Assembly: GCA_942493305.1 (NCBI GenBank)
Contig: OW818686.1
Location: 3,410,001-3,474,000 of the forward strand
DNA from: UBA7672 sp030824255
GTDB lineage: Bacteria > Pseudomonadota > Alphaproteobacteria > Caulobacterales > Hyphomonadaceae
Direction of reading: 5' to 3'
DNA: 64,000 bases
The translations under genes were made by a program, and so were the position numbers. Every line of letters starts with the position of its first letter. The first letter of the stretch is position 1. Below the pieces are notes generated by a model. The model was given only the letters and a program-made list of their open reading frames with translations. It was not told the origin of the DNA and did no database searches. Below, piece after piece: positions 51,579-61,443 of this stretch.

Positions 51579-53594
51579 CTAGATCTTGCAGTCGTTGATC
51601 AGGAAGTTGTCGATGGCCTTGAGGGAGTCGCGGTGGTTGTCCGCGGTCCACAGGATGCCCTGGTGGCCCATGTCCTTGAGGACGAGCAGCTTGGCTTTGC
51701 CCGTATCTTTCACGGAGTTGTAGAAGTCCGTGGCGTGGAACAGGGGCACGCGAACGTCGCGATCGCCGTGGTAGATCAGGATCGGCATCGCAAGTTTCGA
51801 CGTGTTCTGCTGCGGGTCCATGCCTTTCACGGTGTGACCCTGATAGGCGCGCTGCATACGGTTCTCGCCCCAGTTGTTGGCGATGCGCGTCAGGTTGGAC
51901 ACGCCAGCGCCGGCAATGGCGCATTTGAACGGACCGCCCGGACGAACCGAAGCAGCGAAGGCCGCGAAGCCGCCGTAGGAATAGCCGAAGATCGCGATAC
52001 GATCCTTGGCGGCATAGCCTTCCTTCACGAGCCAGTTGGCGCCGTCATCCTTGTCGTCCTGCATCTTCTGGCCCCACTCGCCGTCGCCGGCCAGCCAGAG
52101 CTTGTGGCCCCAGCCATCGCTGCCGCGATATTGGGGTTGCAGGACGGCGTAGCCGCGCGTGGCGAGGAACTGCGTCCAGCCCGAGCCATCCCAGCCGATG
52201 TAATCGCGGGCCCACGGACCACCGTGCGGGAGCACGATGGCTGGCGGCGCCGGATCGCCTTTCTTGAAGCCCGGCGGCAGGGTGAGGAAGCCCGGAATCT
52301 TGAGGCCGTCGCGCGCGTCGTAATAGACGAGCGTGCGGTCGCCGAGCGTTTCCGGCTTGATCCAGGGACGTTCGGACCCGATGCCCACCAGCTTCGTCTT
52401 GTTCAGGAGCAGGTAGTAGGTCGGCGCGTTGCGCGGGCTCTCGACCGCGAACAGGACCTTCTTGCTGCCTTCGACGCCGCCACCCGAAATGATGCTGACG
52501 TTCTGGCCCTTGAACGAGGCTTCGAGGCCTTTCTGGATCGAGACGATCTCCGGATCGGTCCAGTAGGTTTCCGGATCGGCGCCTTCATAGCGGAAGCCGA
52601 GGATCTTGCCGAAATTGTCCTTGCTGCGGCCGAGGACGACGCCGAGGGCGTTGAAGTCCTGGTGAGCGAACAGCGGCTGGTCGTCGAACTTGTCCGTGCG
52701 GGCGTCGTAGAGATAGACGGCCGACTTGTCCGAGAATTTGTCGGTGACGACAAAATACTTGCCGGTCTCCTCGTCATAGCCCTGGACCGACATCGCGTTG
52801 CGATTGCGGGTGTCGACGGTCAGAGGCGCTTCGAGATCGAAGTTACCGGTCTCGCGGTTGAGGATGTAGGTTTCGAAGTCGTAGTTCAGGTTGCCCTTCG
52901 TTTCGCTCTTCTGCTTGGTCAGCACCTTGCCGTCGCGCGGATCGAGCAGGCCGATCGCGAGCTCGCCGACGTCCTTGTGGAGCGCCTGGCTCTTGCCGGT
53001 CTTGAGGCTGACCTTGGAATAGCGCGACACAAAGTCGGTGTCGGTCTGCTGAACGATGACGTGCTCGGGGTCGAGCGGCAGGTCGATGATGCCGGGGCGG
53101 GTGCCGATCTCCAGGCAGCGCAGGGTTTCGGCGCTGACACCGATCGAGCGACCACCTTCGAACGGATCGTCGAACTCCTTCAGCGTCTTGTCGGACAGGA
53201 ACGCCTTGTAGAGGTAGGTCTTCGTGGAGCCGGTGGTGCGGCCTTCGCCGCATCCGCTGAGATTTCCTGTCCAGGCCTGGTTGGCGATCGCCCAGACCTT
53301 GCCCTGCTTCAGAGCTTCGGCGCCGATGAAGCTCATGCGGTCGCTGGGGGTGGCGGTCCAGTTGAGCGGCTTTGTGCCGTCAATGTTGGCAATGTCGGCT
53401 GAGGCAATGACGCGCTTGGTCGGATCGCGAGGGTCGGCGCGGATTGCGACGAGGAAGTCGCCCTCGGCCGACATGGATACGCCCGTGACGTCAGGCACGC
53501 GCGCAAAAGCTTCTGGATCGAGTTTCTGCGCCGATGCAGCGCCAGACCCAATCAATGTCGCCGCAAGGGCGAGTCCAAGGTATCTCCTAGACAA
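51579..53594 (-). CDS. Exported S9 prolyl oligopeptidase-family serine peptidase
   Basis: A 671-residue secreted peptidase: signal peptide (1-22, ending GAASAQ), an N-terminal beta-propeller-like domain (about 25-400) and a C-terminal alpha/beta-hydrolase. The triad is Ser539 (IFGYSYGGFAAFA), Asp613 (GDRDVRVP) and His644 (DMGHQG), the order of acylaminoacyl-peptidase and dipeptidyl-peptidase members of S9. I prefer a TTG start at 53594, with CAGAGGTTTGAC upstream and a clean signal peptide; a GTG at 53681 is in frame but lacks a ribosome site and adds 29 residues. It is divergent from a large TonB receptor, suggesting joint peptide scavenging. Confidence 0.87.
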   Translation of the reverse strand: MSRRYLGLALAATLIGSGAASAQKLDPEAFARVPDVTGVSMSAEGDFLVAIRADPRDPTKRVIASADIANIDGTKPLNWTATPSDRMSFIGAEALKQGKVWAIANQAWTGNLSGCGEGRTTGSTKTYLYKAFLSDKTLKEFDDPFEGGRSIGVSAETLRCLEIGTRPGIIDLPLDPEHVIVQQTDTDFVSRYSKVSLKTGKSQALHKDVGELAIGLLDPRDGKVLTKQKSETKGNLNYDFETYILNRETGNFDLEAPLTVDTRNRNAMSVQGYDEETGKYFVVTDKFSDKSAVYLYDARTDKFDDQPLFAHQDFNALGVVLGRSKDNFGKILGFRYEGADPETYWTDPEIVSIQKGLEASFKGQNVSIISGGGVEGSKKVLFAVESPRNAPTYYLLLNKTKLVGIGSERPWIKPETLGDRTLVYYDARDGLKIPGFLTLPPGFKKGDPAPPAIVLPHGGPWARDYIGWDGSGWTQFLATRGYAVLQPQYRGSDGWGHKLWLAGDGEWGQKMQDDKDDGANWLVKEGYAAKDRIAIFGYSYGGFAAFAASVRPGGPFKCAIAGAGVSNLTRIANNWGENRMQRAYQGHTVKGMDPQQNTSKLAMPILIYHGDRDVRVPLFHATDFYNSVKDTGKAKLLVLKDMGHQGILWTADNHRDSLKAIDNFLINDCKI

Positions 53595-53729
53595 GTCAAA
53601 CCTCTGATTTTGTTGGGTGAACACGGTTGAAAGCTGGGCGTAATGCTGCGGCGTTCGGACGAAAGTCGCAAGGGGCTTCACACAGATGCGACCAGATTGG
53701 AAGAACTTGCCTCTTCCCTAGGGGGAAAC

Positions 53730-53751
53730 CTGTGGCCGATGAGCCACAGGC
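53730..53751. promoter_or_regulatory. 8-bp inverted repeat in the peptidase/TonB receptor intergenic region
   Basis: CCTGTGGC and GCCACAGG flank six bases, mid-way in the 286-bp gap between the two divergent genes. The position suits a shared operator; the sequence matches no box I recognise. Confidence 0.35.
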
Positions 53752-53880
53752 GTGGCTGAATTGTGTCAATAACGCGACGTGAAGCCTCGCTGCGATTGCT
53801 GTCTCGAAATTCGATGTGCGAGAAGAACAGGAACCCGAGTCAGGACGGGTTTTCTGTTAATCGGCATTCTGGGGTAAATC

Positions 53881-56800
53881 ATGTCCAACTCGAGCGCTTC
53901 ACTGCGCAGACTATTCCGTGGAAGTGCTGCGTTCGGCGTTATGTCGCTGGCGATGGGCACTGCCTGGGCTCAAACCACTGAGCAACCGACCGTCGACACC
54001 ACGACGCCCGTCGCTCAGGAACAGGAAGAGAGCGAACGCGTCGTGATCACCGGATCGCGTATTGCACGCGATGCCTTCACGTCCTCCGCCCCGATCCAGG
54101 TGATCACGGCTGAGCAATCGACCCTCGAGGGTCTGGTTGACACCTCCGAGATGCTTCAGGGCTCGTCGGTTGCTTCCGGCTCGCTGCAGCTGAACAACCA
54201 GTTCGGCGGCTTCGTCGTCGAAGGCGGCCCGGGCATCAACTCGGTTTCGCTCCGCGGCCTCGGCGCCCAACGTTCGCTGGTCCTCCTCAACGGTCAGCGT
54301 CCCGGCCCGGCCGGTGTTCGCGGCCAGGTTGGCTCGTTCGACCTTCAGGTCATTCCGGACTCGATCATCAGCCGCATCGAAATCCTGAAAGACGGCGCTT
54401 CGTCGATCTACGGCTCCGACGCCGTCGCCGGCGTCGCCAACATCATCACCCGCTCGTCGATCGACTCGCCGGAACTGACCGTCCAGTACAACGCGACTGA
54501 AGGCGGCGGCGGCAACACGCTGCAGGTCAACGGCGCCATCGGCTTCGAAGTCTTCGGCGGCAACATCATGCTGGCAGCCGAATACGAGAGCCGCGACCCG
54601 CTGAAGATGGGCGACCGCGACTATCTCGCCTGCGCTCAGGATCTGGCCTACGACGCAACGACCGGCCAGCGCATCGACCGTCAGGACCTCTCGGTGCTGC
54701 AGGGCACGAGCCTTTCGAACTGCAACAACATCTACTTCAACACGATCATCAACGCCTCGACGGGCGTGCGCTACATCCCGTCGCCGGATGGCGTGACGAT
54801 CGGACCGATCGCAGGCTTCCGCCCGCGCACAAACCGCACGTATGACTGCAACCTGCTGGTTGGTGGCACGCAGCGCCCCGGCGCTTGCGGCGGCACCCTG
54901 CCGGCGGTTTACGCTGCCAACGGCTTCAACGCCTATTACGAAGACGTGCTGAACGACGAGCGCTTCCTCAACTCGGATGCAATCGCGGGCGTTGATCGCC
55001 TCAGCGCCTACGGCAAAGCCGATTTCACGCTCGACCTGCTCGGCGGAATCGACTGGACCACGGAAGGCCTGTTCACCCGTCGCGAGTACGAAAGCGTTGG
55101 CGTTCGCCAGTTCTTCCCGACCGTTGTTCCGAACGCGTTCTACGACACGCCCGGCACCTTCGGCGGTCTCGGCGACAGCCCGTTCGGCGCGAACGTCATG
55201 CAGCCGATCACGATCTGGCCGTTCAACAACCAGGCCACGGTTGACTATCTGTATGTGAACACCGGCTTCACGGGCGACTTCGTCCTGCCGGGCTGGACCT
55301 GGGCGGTGAACGCTTCGTACAGCGACTCCGACGGCGAATACACGGGCAACCAGATCCTGATCGAAACGGCTGGCGACTGGAACTACGCCCGCCCGTCCGA
55401 CGGCCTGTACGCTGCCCCGAACTACAACCCGTTCGATCCGGCCTTCCTTGCTGGCAACTGGTCGCAAGCGACGTATGACCTGCTGTCGGCCAACTCGACC
55501 GGCAATACGAAGTACAACCAGACCCTGGTGTCCGGCGTTGTCTCCGGCGACGTGTTCGAACTTCCGGCCGGCCCGCTGGGCGTTGCGGTCGGTGCTGAAT
55601 GGCGTCAGTTCGAAATCGACGACATGCCGGATCCGCGCGCTTCGAACAACGAGTTCTGGGGCGTAACCTCCGCCGGCCGCACGGCTGGCGAAGACAAGGT
55701 GTCGGAATTCTTCGTCGAGACGAACATCCCGGTCCTCAAAGGCCTGCCGTTCATCGAAGAACTGACCATCGACGCTTCGGCGCGTGCGTTTGATTACGAC
55801 TCATACGGCAACGACAGTGTCTGGAAGGCCGGCCTCAACTGGCAGGTGCTGCCGAGCGTCCGCATCCGCGGCACGAAGGGCACGTCCTACCGCGCTCCGG
55901 CTCTCTACGAACTGTATCTCGGCAACCAGACGGGCTTCCTGGCGCAAACCGCCATCGACCCGTGCATCAACTGGGCTGATACGTCGAACGTGAACGTGCA
56001 GACCAACTGCGCTGCAGCTGGCATCCCGGACGACTACACCGGTGCTGGCAGCTCTGCCCTGATCATCACGGGCGGCGGCGCTGGCGTTCTGCAGGCAGAA
56101 ACGTCGGAAGCCAGCACGCTGGGCTTCATCTGGACGCCTGACTTCATCGACTTCAGCCTGGCGATCGACTACTTCGACATCACGATCAACGATCAGGTTG
56201 CACAGCTCGGCGCCGGCTCCATCCTCGGCGGCTGCTATGGCTCACCGGTCTATCCGAACGCGTTCTGTGACCTGTTCACGCGCGCGCCGGGTACCGATCC
56301 TGCTCGTCCGAACCAGATCATCTCGGTGCTGGATAGCTACATCAACGTGAACCAGCAGGTCACGTCGGGCTTCGACATCACGGCTCGCTACGAGCATGAA
56401 TTCGACTTCGGCGATCTGGTTATCGACCTGTCTGCCACGAAGACGAACGAAGACGTCAACCTGCTGTTCGACCCGAACCTTGTTTCGGGCTTCGACAACA
56501 ACGACTTCAACGGCTCGCTCGGCGATCCGGAGTGGGTTGGCGACGGCGCCATCCAGCTGCGTCAAGGCGACTGGACCTACTCGTGGTTCGTCGACTACGT
56601 CGGCAAGATGGATCAGGAAGCCTTCGCTCCGGCGCTGGTTGCCTATCAGGGCGTCAACATCCGTCGCATCAACTCGACGGACGAGTGGCTGTCTCACGAC
56701 GTGTCGGTCCGCTATCGCGGCGACAACTTCGTGATCACGGGTGGTGTCTCGAACGTGTTCGCGAACCCGCCGCCGGCGATCACGACGGGCGTGTCGACCC

Positions 56801-56883
56801 GCTTCGGCGTCACCCCGGCGTTCGCTTCGCAGTACGACCTGCGCGGCCGCACGTTCTTCCTGCGTCTCGGCTACGAGTTCTAG
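53881..56883 (+). CDS. TonB-dependent outer membrane receptor
   Basis: A 1000-residue outer-membrane receptor. The signal peptide (1-30, ending TAWAQ) is followed by a short Thr/Gln/Glu-rich linker and a TonB-box-like ERVVITGSRI (52-61). The plug domain (about 62-200) has LRGLGAQRSLVLLNGQRPG and IEILKDGASSIYGSDAVAGVANIIT (in two parts). A 22-strand type beta-barrel follows, ending in aromatic LRLGYEF, the barrel assembly signal. This resembles the large oligomer/peptide-type receptors of Caulobacterales and Sphingomonadales. The ligand is unknown. A strong terminator follows. The paired S9 peptidase suggests peptides as cargo. Confidence 0.92.
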   Translation: MSNSSASLRRLFRGSAAFGVMSLAMGTAWAQTTEQPTVDTTTPVAQEQEESERVVITGSRIARDAFTSSAPIQVITAEQSTLEGLVDTSEMLQGSSVASGSLQLNNQFGGFVVEGGPGINSVSLRGLGAQRSLVLLNGQRPGPAGVRGQVGSFDLQVIPDSIISRIEILKDGASSIYGSDAVAGVANIITRSSIDSPELTVQYNATEGGGGNTLQVNGAIGFEVFGGNIMLAAEYESRDPLKMGDRDYLACAQDLAYDATTGQRIDRQDLSVLQGTSLSNCNNIYFNTIINASTGVRYIPSPDGVTIGPIAGFRPRTNRTYDCNLLVGGTQRPGACGGTLPAVYAANGFNAYYEDVLNDERFLNSDAIAGVDRLSAYGKADFTLDLLGGIDWTTEGLFTRREYESVGVRQFFPTVVPNAFYDTPGTFGGLGDSPFGANVMQPITIWPFNNQATVDYLYVNTGFTGDFVLPGWTWAVNASYSDSDGEYTGNQILIETAGDWNYARPSDGLYAAPNYNPFDPAFLAGNWSQATYDLLSANSTGNTKYNQTLVSGVVSGDVFELPAGPLGVAVGAEWRQFEIDDMPDPRASNNEFWGVTSAGRTAGEDKVSEFFVETNIPVLKGLPFIEELTIDASARAFDYDSYGNDSVWKAGLNWQVLPSVRIRGTKGTSYRAPALYELYLGNQTGFLAQTAIDPCINWADTSNVNVQTNCAAAGIPDDYTGAGSSALIITGGGAGVLQAETSEASTLGFIWTPDFIDFSLAIDYFDITINDQVAQLGAGSILGGCYGSPVYPNAFCDLFTRAPGTDPARPNQIISVLDSYINVNQQVTSGFDITARYEHEFDFGDLVIDLSATKTNEDVNLLFDPNLVSGFDNNDFNGSLGDPEWVGDGAIQLRQGDWTYSWFVDYVGKMDQEAFAPALVAYQGVNIRRINSTDEWLSHDVSVRYRGDNFVITGGVSNVFANPPPAITTGVSTRFGVTPAFASQYDLRGRTFFLRLGYEF

Positions 56884-56907
56884 GCCAAGACCGGAGTTTG
56901 GAATGGG

Positions 56908-56933
56908 AAAGGGCGCACCTCGGTGCGCCCTTT
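56908..56933 (+). terminator. Rho-independent terminator after the TonB receptor gene
   Basis: A perfect 12-bp stem, AAAGGGCGCACC and GGTGCGCCCTTT, with a 2-base loop and followed by CTTTTT, 25 bp after the stop codon. Confidence 0.93.
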
Positions 56934-57026
56934 CTTTTTGTGCCTGGCCTTTTGTACCTGGGAGTTTGAAAACGACAGCGAGGTTATCCTTGCTGTGTGC
57001 ATTGCGATCGGGGCTGCGCCCCAGGT

Positions 57027-58181
57027 TCAGTCGCGGCGCGCGAGAATGTCCGGCGTGATCGCGGCGATGCTGGTGACGCCCGTCAGCGCCATGGCCACGC
57101 GCATCTCGGCTTCGATGAGCTGAAGGATGTGAGCGACGCCAGCATGGCCGCGAGCGGCAAGCGCATAAGCGTAGGCCCGCCCCAGCAGCACGCCATTCGC
57201 CCCAAGCGCCAGCATCCGCACGACGTCGAGGCCTGATCGAACGCCGCCATCAGCGAAGATCGTGGTCCGGCCGCCGACAGCCTGAGCGATGTCGGGTAGC
57301 GCGCGTGCGCTGGAAAGCACGCCGTCAAGCTGCCGACCACCATGGTTGGAGACGACAATACCATCAGCGCCGGTCTTGATTGCCGCACGCGCATCTTCGG
57401 CGTCGAGGACGCCCTTGATAACCAGCGGGCCCTTCCACTCGGAACGGACCCATTCCAGATCGCGCCATGTGACGCTGGGATCAAAATTCTTGCCCAGCCA
57501 GCCGAAGAAATCGTTGAGGCCCGAGCTACGGCCGAGCACAGGCGCGACATTGCCAAGCTGGTGTGGGCGACCCATGACGCCGACATCCCACGCCCAGTCC
57601 GGGCGAAGCATGGCCTGACCTATCCGGCGCAGCGTGCCTGCGGCCCCAGCCGCGCCCGCAAGACCCGATCGGTAATCGCGATACCGCGAGCCGGCGACCG
57701 GCATGTCCACGGTGAAGAGCAGGGCAGAGCAGCGCGCCACCTGCGCCCGTGCAATCAGGTCGCGCATGAAGCCACGGTCGCGGATCATGTAGAGCTGGAA
57801 CCAGTAGGGTTCCGGCGTGCCGCGCGACACTTCCTCAATGCTGCAAGCGGAAACAGTGGAGAGCGTGTAGGGCACGCCGAAATCGCGCGCAGCGCGGGCG
57901 GCCTGAACTTCGCCGCGCCGAACAAGCATTCCGGAGAGCCCAATGGGCGCAAGCGCGACGGGCAATCTGGACTTATGGCCAAGTAACGTGACGGAGAGAT
58001 CCAACTCGGAGACGTTGCAGAGCACGCGCTGGCGCAGCGCGATGTCGCGCAGGTCCTGCCGGTTTCGACGAAGCGTTTCCTCATCATAGGAGCCGCCGTC
58101 CACATATTCGAACAGGAATCGCGGCAGGCGACGGCGCGCCAGCTCGCGATAGTCGGAGATGGAGGCCGCCTTGAGCGCCAT
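57027..58181 (-). CDS. FMN-dependent alpha-hydroxy-acid dehydrogenase (LldD-like)
   Basis: A 384-residue flavoenzyme of the L-lactate dehydrogenase/glycolate oxidase family, which oxidises L-2-hydroxy acids. The substrate tyrosine region (FEYVDGGSYDE), PVALAPIGLSG, WFQLYMIRDR and the catalytic SNHGGRQLDG (His and Arg) followed by FADGGVRSG and GRAYAYALA are all in place. The start at 58181 overlaps the upstream acyl-CoA synthetase stop (TGATG), so translation is coupled. It is the last gene of a five-gene minus-strand operon. The substrate could be lactate, mandelate or a longer hydroxy acid. Confidence 0.9.
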   Translation of the reverse strand: MALKAASISDYRELARRRLPRFLFEYVDGGSYDEETLRRNRQDLRDIALRQRVLCNVSELDLSVTLLGHKSRLPVALAPIGLSGMLVRRGEVQAARAARDFGVPYTLSTVSACSIEEVSRGTPEPYWFQLYMIRDRGFMRDLIARAQVARCSALLFTVDMPVAGSRYRDYRSGLAGAAGAAGTLRRIGQAMLRPDWAWDVGVMGRPHQLGNVAPVLGRSSGLNDFFGWLGKNFDPSVTWRDLEWVRSEWKGPLVIKGVLDAEDARAAIKTGADGIVVSNHGGRQLDGVLSSARALPDIAQAVGGRTTIFADGGVRSGLDVVRMLALGANGVLLGRAYAYALAARGHAGVAHILQLIEAEMRVAMALTGVTSIAAITPDILARRD

Positions 58182-59752
58182 CAGATGCTCTTGGAGCGGC
58201 CGGCCCAATATGGCGCGCGAACCTGGGCGCGCAGGACTTTGCCCGCAGCGTTGCGCGGCAGCGTTTCCACGTAGTCGATCGTACGCGGACGCTGGAACCC
58301 GGGCAGGCGATCCCTGGCAAAGTCGAGGATCGATTGCGTGGTTTCGGCCGAGCCAGAAACGCCGGGTTTCAGTTCGACCACCGCCTTGATCTCTTCGCCC
58401 CAGTCCTCGTTAGGCACGCCGACAACAGCGGCGTCCGCGATCAGCGGGTGGCGGATCAGCACCTCGTCGATTTCGACTGGATAGATGTTCACGCCGCCTG
58501 AAATGATGAGTTCGGCGGTGCGCCCCGTAAGGAAGAGATCGCCGTCTTCATCGAGACGCCCCATGTCGCCGAGCGTGAACCAGTCCCCACGATAGCTGGC
58601 GTCGGTCTTGCCGTCTTCCTTGTAGTACTCGAACCGACCGGTGGCGGGAGCCTTCACATAAATGAGGCCCTCCTGGCCCTGCGCGACGGGATTGCCGTCT
58701 ATGTCGAGCAACTTGATCTCGACACCGGGCACCGCCTTGCCGACCGTGCCAGGCTTCCTGAGCCACTCATGCGGGCGTACGAACACGCCGCCGCCCTCGG
58801 TCGACGAATAGTATTCGTAGAGGACGGGCCCGAACCAATCCATCATCGCTTGCTTCACGTGAGCCGGGCAGGGCGCCGCGCCATGGATCATCCAGCGCAT
58901 CGAGGACAGATCGTATTTGCGGCGTGTCTCCTCCGGCAACTGAAGCATCCGGTGCATCATGGTGGGCACGACGTGTGTGTGCGTCGCCTTGTGCTGATCG
59001 ATCAGGCGAAGCGTTTCCTCAGCGTCCCACTTGTCCATCAGCAGCGTGGTGACCCCGGCATTGATCGGGATGACGAAGTTAATCCCGAGGGGGGCCGCAT
59101 GATAAAGCGGACCCGTCAGCAACGAGATGTCGGAGGCAGGATTCCACTGCGCCGTTTCGTTGCAGACGCCAGTGAGCTGCGAGACCACCGGACGCGTGCG
59201 GCGAAAAACGCCCTTGGGACGACCCGTCGTGCCGGACGTGTAGAGCATGGTGGAGCCAGCCTCCGCGTCTTCGATGTCGTCGCCGCTTTCCGCGCCGAGC
59301 GAAGCGTGAAGATGCTCGAAGCCGTCTATGGCGCCGGCGAAAGAGAGCTTGGCGAGCAGCTTGTCGGACGCCGCCACCGCTGCCTGCGCGCCGGCCACGA
59401 AGCGGCCGCTTGCGATCAAGGCGCGAGCGTCGCTGTTGTCCACGACATAGGCGATCAGTTCAGGCGACTGGTGCCAGTTCACCGCCGTGAGCCGCAGACC
59501 GGCGCGCTGGGTGGCGGCCCAGACGACCGCAAACTCCGGGCTGTTATGGGCGAGCAGCGCAACGCCGTCTCCCGACTGGATGCCGCGCCTGCGCAGGAGA
59601 CGCACAAGCTGGTTGGCCTGGGCGTTGAATTCCTTCCAGGTGAGGTTGCCGCTCGGAGATATGATGGCGGGCCGGTCTGGCGTGCGCCGCGCATGAACCG
59701 CGACGTGCATGCCGCGTGCGAGCAACTCATCGTCCGTGTAGCTGGCCGTCAT
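58181..59752 (-). CDS. Acyl-CoA synthetase (ANL superfamily), second of two in the operon
   Basis: A 523-residue adenylate-forming enzyme that activates a carboxylic acid to its CoA thioester. Motifs: LYTSGTTGRPKGV (P-loop), YYSSTEGGG, GDWFTLGDMGRLDEDGDLFL (in two parts with TGR), and the C-terminal lysine in PRNAAGKVLRAQ. The family tells fatty or aromatic acids only roughly, so chain length is unknown. It lies 85 bp after the first synthetase and is coupled to the oxidase gene downstream. Confidence 0.88.
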   Translation of the reverse strand: MTASYTDDELLARGMHVAVHARRTPDRPAIISPSGNLTWKEFNAQANQLVRLLRRRGIQSGDGVALLAHNSPEFAVVWAATQRAGLRLTAVNWHQSPELIAYVVDNSDARALIASGRFVAGAQAAVAASDKLLAKLSFAGAIDGFEHLHASLGAESGDDIEDAEAGSTMLYTSGTTGRPKGVFRRTRPVVSQLTGVCNETAQWNPASDISLLTGPLYHAAPLGINFVIPINAGVTTLLMDKWDAEETLRLIDQHKATHTHVVPTMMHRMLQLPEETRRKYDLSSMRWMIHGAAPCPAHVKQAMMDWFGPVLYEYYSSTEGGGVFVRPHEWLRKPGTVGKAVPGVEIKLLDIDGNPVAQGQEGLIYVKAPATGRFEYYKEDGKTDASYRGDWFTLGDMGRLDEDGDLFLTGRTAELIISGGVNIYPVEIDEVLIRHPLIADAAVVGVPNEDWGEEIKAVVELKPGVSGSAETTQSILDFARDRLPGFQRPRTIDYVETLPRNAAGKVLRAQVRAPYWAGRSKSI

Positions 59753-59837
59753 GGAGTGTCGATCCTCGTTGCGGGATCTCGGCCCCGCCTGATGCGAACA
59801 TAGGACCCTGACGGCCCGGCGGGCAATCGCCGCCGCA

Positions 59838-61388
59838 TCAGGCTGGCGGCCGGAATTCGTCGCGAAGCTGACGTTTCAGCACCTTCCCGATTGACGAGCG
59901 CGGCAGCTGGTCGACGAGCGTGGCGTAGGTCAACCGCTGGGTCTTGCCGACGCGGGCGTTGAGCCAGGCTTTCAGCTCATCCGCCGTCTCGCTCCGGTCT
60001 GCGCGCAGGACAATGAAGGCGGCCGGCGTCTCTCCCCATTCGCGCGACGGGATTCCGACGATGGCGGATTCTGCGACGGCGGGATGCTTGGCCAACTCAG
60101 CTTCAAGGTCGCTGGGATAGACGTTGAAGCCGCCGGTGATGATCATGTCCTTCTTGCGATCACCGAGGATGATGAAGCCGTCCTCGTCATAGCGACCGAC
60201 GTCGCCGGTGCGAATGAAACGTTCGCCTTCGGGGCTGTACCATTCGGCTTCCGAAGTCTTTTGCGGCTGGTTGTGGTAGCCTGTCATGATCGACATCGAG
60301 CGGCCGACGATCTCGCCGGTTTCGCCGCGCGGCAGTTCCTTGCCATCCTCGCCGATGATGCGGATGTCGTGGTTGAGCGCGGGCTGGCCCACTGTGTGGA
60401 GCTTGTCCGGATAGATGTGCGCGGCGAGGAGGCATGAGCCGCCGCCTTCTGTCATGCCGTAGATCTCGACGAGGCCGCCGGGCCAACGCTTCAAGATGTC
60501 GGCCTTGAGATCGGCCGGGAATGGCGCGCTGGTGCAGGTCTTCATCTGGAAGCTGGAGAGGTCGAAGGTGTCGAATTCCGGCAGATCCATCAGGCGGCGA
60601 TACTGCACCGGGACCAGCATCGCGTGCGTGGAGCGGTGTTTCTGGGCCAACTCGAGGAAGCCCCGCGCGTCGAACTTGCGCATCAGGACCACAGTGCCGC
60701 CGCGCATGAGGGCCGGGATCAGGCTGACGAGCGTGGTGTTCGAATAGAGCGGCGTCGAGACGACAGTTGTGGCGTCCGGTCCATAGCCCAGGCCCTGCGC
60801 GCGGTTCACATGCCCCCAGCGCATCTTGTGCGGCTGGACGATGCCCTTGGGCGCGCCTGTCGTGCCGGATGAGTAGATGATGTTGAAGGGCTGTTCGGGG
60901 TCGATCGTCACAGGCTCAGGCTTTGTTCCGATTGGCGTGAGCCAGTCAGCGAAGGCGCGGTTGAGCTTGCCCTCGAGCGCGATGCGCGGTGCTGAAACAT
61001 TCTCGCTGGCGCTGTCGAGCGCCGACGATGCGGAATCGTCGAGGAACAATAGCGTGGCGCCGCAGTCCTGAACCATCATCGCGAGTTGGTCCGCGGTGGA
61101 GGATGGCGCGAGCGGGCAGGCGGCAGCGCCGGCGCGCAACGCCGCGATGAAGGCGGTAACGTATTCGATCGAAGACGGACCGCAGATGGCGATGGCGCCA
61201 CGCGCCTGAACGCCGTCGCGCTGCATGGCGGCGGCGGCGCGGTCGATCAGCGCGTCCAACTCCGCGAACGTCACGCTGCGATCGCCGTCGATGATAGCGG
61301 TGTGGTTGGGCCGCTCCATCGCATGGGCGCGGATAAGCGCCGGCATTGTGGAGAACGGCTGCGTGAGAAGGTCTTCGGCGCTCGTCAT
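59838..61388 (-). CDS. Acyl-CoA synthetase (ANL superfamily), first of two in the operon
   Basis: A 516-residue adenylate-forming acyl-CoA synthetase: IIYSSGTTGAPKGIV (P-loop), EIYGMTEGGGS, FIRTGDVGRYDEDGF and LPRSSIGKVLKRQL with the C-terminal catalytic lysine. It is only distantly similar to the second synthetase, so the two probably take different acids or follow one another in one pathway. The ATG at 61388 follows AAGGGGAAAC; the longer frame from 61517 overlaps the small exported gene upstream. It is 55 bp downstream of that gene. Confidence 0.88.
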   Translation of the reverse strand: MTSAEDLLTQPFSTMPALIRAHAMERPNHTAIIDGDRSVTFAELDALIDRAAAAMQRDGVQARGAIAICGPSSIEYVTAFIAALRAGAAACPLAPSSTADQLAMMVQDCGATLLFLDDSASSALDSASENVSAPRIALEGKLNRAFADWLTPIGTKPEPVTIDPEQPFNIIYSSGTTGAPKGIVQPHKMRWGHVNRAQGLGYGPDATTVVSTPLYSNTTLVSLIPALMRGGTVVLMRKFDARGFLELAQKHRSTHAMLVPVQYRRLMDLPEFDTFDLSSFQMKTCTSAPFPADLKADILKRWPGGLVEIYGMTEGGGSCLLAAHIYPDKLHTVGQPALNHDIRIIGEDGKELPRGETGEIVGRSMSIMTGYHNQPQKTSEAEWYSPEGERFIRTGDVGRYDEDGFIILGDRKKDMIITGGFNVYPSDLEAELAKHPAVAESAIVGIPSREWGETPAAFIVLRADRSETADELKAWLNARVGKTQRLTYATLVDQLPRSSIGKVLKRQLRDEFRPPA

Positions 61389-61443
61389 GTTTCCCCTTGT
61401 CGTTTCTTGTTGTTGTCGCATCTTCTTGGCGCCCAACGCGCGT

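Noticed and set aside
51633..53402. 589-codon plus-strand open frame
   Set aside because: It is antisense to the S9 peptidase, whose triad and signal peptide are clear.
53911..55467. 518-codon minus-strand open frame
   Set aside because: It lies fully inside the TonB receptor gene on the other strand and has no motif or ribosome site.
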